DNA from: Nocardia uniformis NBRC 13702
Lineage (GTDB): Bacteria; Actinomycetota; Actinomycetes; Mycobacteriales; Mycobacteriaceae
NCBI RefSeq assembly: GCF_001613345.1
Contig: NZ_BDCE01000077.1
Coordinates: 62,001 to 126,000 of the forward strand
Direction of reading: 5' to 3'
DNA length: 64,000 bases
A program made the position numbers and the translations under genes. Positions 60,033 through 64,000 of the stretch are shown piece by piece. Each line of letters starts with the position of its first letter. Positions within the stretch are counted from its first letter, which is position 1. The notes under the pieces were generated by a model. It searched no databases and had not been told where the DNA came from. It worked only from the letters and a program-made list of their open reading frames with translations.

Positions 60033-61741
60033 AACGACACCGCCTCGTAGAGCTTCCCGATTTCATCCCGACCCAGCGCCCGCAGCGCGCCCGGACGCTG
60101 ATCGCCCAGCGTTACGGGACCGATATGAGTGCGCACCAGCGCGGTCACCGGGTGGCCGACCGCGTCCATCAGGCGTCGCACAATGTGCTTGCGGCCCTCA
60201 TGCAGGACGATCTTGACCAGCGACTTGCCCTGGCCCACTTCGATCACCTGGAACTTGTCGACCTTGGCCGGTCCGTCATCGAGTTCCACGCCAGCCCGCA
60301 ATTTCTTACCGATGTCGCGGTGCACCTCGCCGTTCACCGTCGCCATATAGGTCTTGGATACCTCGAACGACGGGTGCATCAAACGGTGCGCGAGATCGCC
60401 GTCATTGGTGAGCAACAGCAGACCCTCGGTATCGGCATCGAGACGGCCGACATGGAACAGGCGCTGCCCGGCCATGACTCGCTCGGCGACGATATCGCCG
60501 ACGCAGGGGCGGCCCATATCGTCGGCCATGGTGGACTGCCAGCCCTTGGGCTTGTTCAGCGCCAGATAGACCTGCTCGTCACGAACCACCACGCGCACGC
60601 CGTCGACCCGCACCACGGCGTGTTCGGGGTCGATGCGCAGGCCCTGCTCGACGACGATCTTGCCGTCGACCTCGATACGACCGGCGGCGATCATGTCCTC
60701 GGCCGCGCGCCGCGAGGCGACACCGGCCTTGGCGAGCACCTTCTGCAGGCGTTCACCCTCGCCCCAGGGCAGCTTCTTCGGACCCTTCGGGTCGATTTCG
60801 ACATTCTGATGCCGCGCGGGCTTGGCATTGTTCAGCACCGGGCCGGAGGTAATGACACGCTGCGGCTTCGGCTTCTTGACCTTGCCGGTCGGCGTATTGA
60901 TCGACTTGGCGCCGGGTGCGGACGACGGGCCGAGCGGACGACCGCCGCCGATCCCGCCCCGGGTGCCACCGATGTGATGGTCGCCCTGGCCGCCGCGCGA
61001 ACGGTCGCCGCCACGGTTCCACTCGCCACCACGCGAATCGGTGCCACGGGGACGATCGGCACCGCGCGAACGGTCACCTCCGCGATTCCAGTCGCCGCCA
61101 CGCGAATCGGCACCGCGCGAACGGTCGCCACCGCGATTCCACTCACCGCCACGGGATTCGGTACCGCGCGAGCGATCGCCGCCACGCGTATCGGCACCGC
61201 GCGAACGGTCGCCGCCACGGTTCCAGTCACCGCCACGAGATTCCGTGCCGCGCGAACGATCGCGGTTCCAGTCCCCACCACGCGATTCGGTACCGCGCGA
61301 GTCGCCACCACGGGGACGGTCGCCACCGCGATTCCAGTCACCGCCACGGGACTCACCACCACGGGGGCGGTCTCCGCCACGGTTCCAGTCACCGCCACGG
61401 GACTCCGCGCCCCGCGAGCGGTCACCACCACGGTTCCAGTCACCACCGCGCGCATCCGCGCCGCGAGCCGGTGCTCCGCGTCCGGCGGCGCCGCGCGCCT
61501 GTCCGGTGCCACGGGCGGGGGCTCCACCACGGGAGTCCCACGACTGTCCACCGCGGGCGGACGATCCGCCGCGCTCTTCCCACGAGGAGCCGCCGCGAGC
61601 TCCTGCCCCACGCGTCGGCGCCGCGCCGCGCGAAGGGGTCGATCCTTGTCCAGTGCGGCCGCGGGCCGAACCACCACGAGGGGGTTCGAAACCACGTTTC
61701 CTACGATCCGGTGTGCCATCTCGGCGAGCGGGTGTATTCAC
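60029..61741 (-). CDS. rluB: RluB-type 23S rRNA pseudouridine synthase with Arg/Gly-rich repeat tail
   Basis: This 570-residue protein has its enzyme in the last 250 residues: an S4 RNA-binding domain ([20 protein letters not shown], near 332–351) and the RsuA/RluB/RluE/RluF-type catalytic domain with D435 in GRLDADTEG. Residues 1–320 are disordered. From 98 to 251, eight copies of GG[D/E]WNR alternate with RGGDRSRG-type units, giving a net positive, RGG-rich tail. Pseudouridine synthases of this family are usually about 250 residues, so the tail more than doubles the length. It may add RNA affinity or condensation. The exact target (RluB versus another paralogue) is inferred from synteny. 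Confidence 0.92.
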   Translation of the reverse strand: MNTPARRDGTPDRRKRGFEPPRGGSARGRTGQGSTPSRGAAPTRGAGARGGSSWEERGGSSARGGQSWDSRGGAPARGTGQARGAAGRGAPARGADARGGDWNRGGDRSRGAESRGGDWNRGGDRPRGGESRGGDWNRGGDRPRGGDSRGTESRGGDWNRDRSRGTESRGGDWNRGGDRSRGADTRGGDRSRGTESRGGEWNRGGDRSRGADSRGGDWNRGGDRSRGADRPRGTDSRGGEWNRGGDRSRGGQGDHHIGGTRGGIGGGRPLGPSSAPGAKSINTPTGKVKKPKPQRVITSGPVLNNAKPARHQNVEIDPKGPKKLPWGEGERLQKVLAKAGVASRRAAEDMIAAGRIEVDGKIVVEQGLRIDPEHAVVRVDGVRVVVRDEQVYLALNKPKGWQSTMADDMGRPCVGDIVAERVMAGQRLFHVGRLDADTEGLLLLTNDGDLAHRLMHPSFEVSKTYMATVNGEVHRDIGKKLRAGVELDDGPAKVDKFQVIEVGQGKSLVKIVLHEGRKHIVRRLMDAVGHPVTALVRTHIGPVTLGDQRPGALRALGRDEIGKLYEAVSL

Positions 61742-61757
61742 GTTGTCCTAATTTCAG

Positions 61758-62489
61758 TCATTCCTCGGTGCCGAGATCGATATCCGACTCGGCATTTTTT
61801 CTCAGCCTGGTGTACCGCGGATCGGTGTCCAGGCTCTCGTTGATCTCGTCGATCAGATCCACCCCTGGAAGCAGGGGCGCCAACAGCGGGAGGTCTGTCA
61901 GTGACGCGAGTCCGATCCGTTCCAGGAACAGTTCGGTGGTGACGTACCGGGTGCCATTGGTTTCCGGGTCAGCCCCGGCCTCCGAGATCAGACCCCGCGC
62001 GAGCAGGGTCCGGATCACGCCGTCCACATTCACGCCTCGTACCGCACTCACTCGTGCTCGCGTAACCGGTTGACGATAGGCGATCACCGCCAGTGTTTCC
62101 AAAGCGGCACGGGTCAGCTTCGATCTTGCGCCATCCAACAGCATACGTTCCACGTAGGGGGCGAACTCCGCCCGCGTGTAGTAACGCCAGCCGTCACCGA
62201 CGAATCTGAGATCCATGCCACTGCGGCGGGCGGTCAGTTCCGCCGACATCTCCCGCAGCGTGCGCTCCACTCGGGCGGGGCGGTCCTCCACCGCCGTGGC
62301 GAGCAATTCGACGGGCGCGGGCGCGTCCACCACCAGCAATAGCGCCTCCAGGGCGGCGCGGAGCTCGTCGTCCTCGAGCAGATCGGTGGCTTCGGCGTCG
62401 AGCTCGTCGGCAGCCTCCGCGGCGTCCGCGTCGAGCAGATCCGTGGACTCCGCGTCGGTGGGTTCGATGGGGTCGATCACCTCGGTCAC
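61758..62489 (-). CDS. scpB: Segregation and condensation protein B
   Basis: This 243-residue ScpB is the dimeric winged-helix subunit of the SMC–ScpA–ScpB condensin. An acidic N-terminal tail (1–40) precedes two winged helices: LRAALEALLLVVDAPAPVELLATAV and LETLAVIAYRQPVTRARVSAVRGVNVDGVIRTLLARGLI. The TRYVTTELFLERIGLASLTDLPLL segment is typical. It overlaps scpA by 4 bp. Confidence 0.95.
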   Translation of the reverse strand: MTEVIDPIEPTDAESTDLLDADAAEAADELDAEATDLLEDDELRAALEALLLVVDAPAPVELLATAVEDRPARVERTLREMSAELTARRSGMDLRFVGDGWRYYTRAEFAPYVERMLLDGARSKLTRAALETLAVIAYRQPVTRARVSAVRGVNVDGVIRTLLARGLISEAGADPETNGTRYVTTELFLERIGLASLTDLPLLAPLLPGVDLIDEINESLDTDPRYTRLRKNAESDIDLGTEE

Positions 62490-63988
62490 CCGTACTCCTC
62501 ATCGCTGATGGTGTCGAATATCGCACCGCCGGTTTCCCGTGCGGAGCTCAGATCGCCGGTCCAGCTGACCGCCAGCGGTCCCAGCGCATCGGGTTGCTCG
62601 AATTCGATATTGCGGCCCCGGTACAACTCCAGCAGTGCCAGGAATCGCGCCACGATCTGCACCGGCAGCTCGCAGTCGACGATCAGTTCGCGGAAGGTCG
62701 TCCAGCCGCCCGCGCCTTTGGCTTTCAGCAGTTCGAGTATCAGCGCGGCCTGTTCGGCGATCGAGATGCCGTGCTGATGGATGTGGTCGAGACCGACCTT
62801 CGGTGTCTCCCGGGGTTGGAATACCGAGGCGGCGACCTCGGCGAATCCGGCGGCGTCGACACCGAGGGTGACATCCGGCAGCAGTTCGAGGAAGCGGTCC
62901 TCGAGCGATACCGCGCGTGGATACCGTTGCAGGGCCGCGGCTTCGAGTTCGGCCAGCAGTCCGGCGACCTGTTTGAAGGCGCGGTACTGGAGCAGCCGGG
63001 CGAACAGCAGGTCGCGGGCGTCCAGGAGTTCCAGATCGTCCTCATCGGAGACCTCACCCGATGGCAGCAGGCGCGCGGCCTTGAGATCGAGCAGCGTGGC
63101 CGCCACGACCAGGAATTCGGTGGTCTGATCCAGCACCTTGTCGGCACGCAGACCACTGGAACCGGCCTGGGCGGTCAGCAATTTGGTGTAGGCGATGAAC
63201 TCATCGGTCACCTTGTGCAGGGCAACCTCGGTGACATCGAGCCGACGCGAGCTGATGAGCTGGAGCAGCAGATCGAAGGGACCCTCGAAATTGCTCAGCC
63301 GCAGGTGAAATCCCGTGGCCTTATCCGAATCGTCCGCGGTCGCAGGGGAACCCGGGGGCGGCGCACCGGCCGAGGACGCGGCGATATCGGTGACCACGGT
63401 GGTCGCGGAATCCGCCGCTATCTCGTCGACCAGCGAATCGATGGCGGCTTCGCCGCGATCACCCAGGGCACCAGCGGATTCGCCGGTATGTCCGCGTACG
63501 TCGTCAATGACGCCGCCGACGGCGGAGACAGCGGCGGCAGCGGCGGTGGTGGCGTCGCCGTCAGTAGGGTCGGAGCCATCGTCGTCGGCGGGGGCGGTGT
63601 CGGCAGCGGGAGCAGCGGTGGTGCCAGCGGCGGCGGAGACAACGGTCGCGTCGCCGTCAGCTGTGGTGCCGCCATCAGCAGCGGCGGCGGTGGCGTTGCC
63701 GTCAGTGGGGTCGGAGTCAGCGGGGTCGGCAGCAGCAGCGGCGTCGGCAGCGTCGGCGTCGGCGGTGGCGTCCGTGGCGGCGGAGGCAACATCGGCGGCG
63801 GTGTCGGCAGCAGCAGCAACGGCGGCGGCGGCAGCGGGAGCAGCAGGGGCGGTGGCGGCGCTTCGTCCGCCAAGGTCGTCAGCGCTGTCTTCGTCGAAGC
63901 CGTCGTCGGCGCTGCGGAACTCGTCGGCGGCACTGTCGACACCGTCGGTCGGATCCTCGGTATCGCCCCCCGCGATATCCGCGACCAC
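62486..63988 (-). CDS. scpA: Segregation and condensation protein A with Ala/Asp-rich N-terminal extension
   Basis: This 500-codon frame has ScpA proper from about residue 226: FHLRLSNFEGPFDLLLQLISSRRLDVTEVALHKV, which binds the SMC head and coiled coil, through FLVVAATLLDLKAARLL to a C-terminal winged helix. The first 225 residues are low-complexity Ala, Asp, Gly and Thr, for example runs of A and DATADADAADAA. The GTG at 63988 is the first possible start in the window. The true start may be inside this stretch or further upstream, because the frame may continue past 64000. ScpA in related genomes is about 280–300 residues. Confidence 0.9.
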   Translation of the reverse strand: MVADIAGGDTEDPTDGVDSAADEFRSADDGFDEDSADDLGGRSAATAPAAPAAAAAVAAAADTAADVASAATDATADADAADAAAAADPADSDPTDGNATAAAADGGTTADGDATVVSAAAGTTAAPAADTAPADDDGSDPTDGDATTAAAAAVSAVGGVIDDVRGHTGESAGALGDRGEAAIDSLVDEIAADSATTVVTDIAASSAGAPPPGSPATADDSDKATGFHLRLSNFEGPFDLLLQLISSRRLDVTEVALHKVTDEFIAYTKLLTAQAGSSGLRADKVLDQTTEFLVVAATLLDLKAARLLPSGEVSDEDDLELLDARDLLFARLLQYRAFKQVAGLLAELEAAALQRYPRAVSLEDRFLELLPDVTLGVDAAGFAEVAASVFQPRETPKVGLDHIHQHGISIAEQAALILELLKAKGAGGWTTFRELIVDCELPVQIVARFLALLELYRGRNIEFEQPDALGPLAVSWTGDLSSARETGGAIFDTISDEEYG

Positions 63989-64000
63989 CCCGCCCGGCGC

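Noticed and set aside
60125-61843. Long open frames (up to 572 codons) antisense to the pseudouridine synthase gene
   Set aside because: They are shadows of the high-GC Arg/Gly repeat; the products are low-complexity, and the minus-strand gene has clear S4 and synthase domains.

Overview
The window is high-GC actinobacterial chromosome. The end block der–cmk–rluB–scpB–scpA, the many CoA-dependent catabolic genes, the GTG starts, the XRE/DUF397 pairs and the DUF3703 genes suggest a Nocardia- or Rhodococcus-like member of the Mycobacteriales. The genus is an inference.

Region 1 (1–11.6 kb) is a beta-oxidation regulon. A CoA ligase, three crotonase-fold enzymes, a short-chain dehydrogenase and a MaoC-type hydratase run leftward. 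An NTF2-like/crotonase fusion with a double-hotdog thioesterase form a second leftward unit. A dehydrogenase, a thiolase and an acyl-CoA dehydrogenase run rightward. Two paralogous TetR repressors sit in it, and both divergent promoters carry nearly the same AT-rich palindrome. The substrate cannot be read from the sequence.

Region 2 (11.7–17.8 kb) is the best candidate for an undescribed system. A sigma-like factor, an unknown 228-residue protein, a membrane-anchored Lon-like (S16) protease-fold/WD40 protein and a Fic AMP-transferase lie on one strand. Region 3 (18–23.2 kb) holds a radical SAM enzyme with a periodic six-cysteine tail, a 2-oxoglutarate oxygenase, a beta-propeller lipoprotein and three small proteins. 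It looks like a peptide- or protein-modifying cluster without an obvious precursor.

Region 4 (23.3–29.0 kb) is a decayed integrated element in tRNA-Pro(GGG). A 33-bp duplication of the tRNA 3' end marks both edges. The integrase is broken by an IS3-type insertion and by a frameshift. The cargo is a TetR, two dehydrogenases, a hydrolase and a small ferredoxin-fold protein.

Region 5 (29.4–33.4 kb) holds a mannitol-type PTS permease with a DeoR regulator, divergent from a zinc dehydrogenase. Region 6 (33.4–38.4 kb) is a scar zone: duplicated DUF3703 genes, 22-bp tandem repeats next to a decapitated AAA/DUF4143 gene, a broken VapBC pair, and an XRE/DUF397 locus. Region 7 (38.4–44.4 kb) is a ketone-body utilisation operon (MHS transporter, 3-hydroxybutyrate dehydrogenase, acetoacetyl-CoA synthetase) with LysR and AraC regulators.

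Region 8 (44.3–57.3 kb) is mixed metabolism and signalling: PAP2 phosphatase, TetR, hydrolases, a GH3 glucosidase, a sensor kinase with a periplasmic-binding-protein domain, a DJ-1 family protein and an aldo/keto reductase. A REP-like palindrome recurs at 5.6, 52.4 and 57.3 kb. Region 9 (57.9–64 kb) is the conserved core block. In it the pseudouridine synthase carries a long Arg/Gly-rich repeat tail and ScpA carries an Ala/Asp-rich extension.
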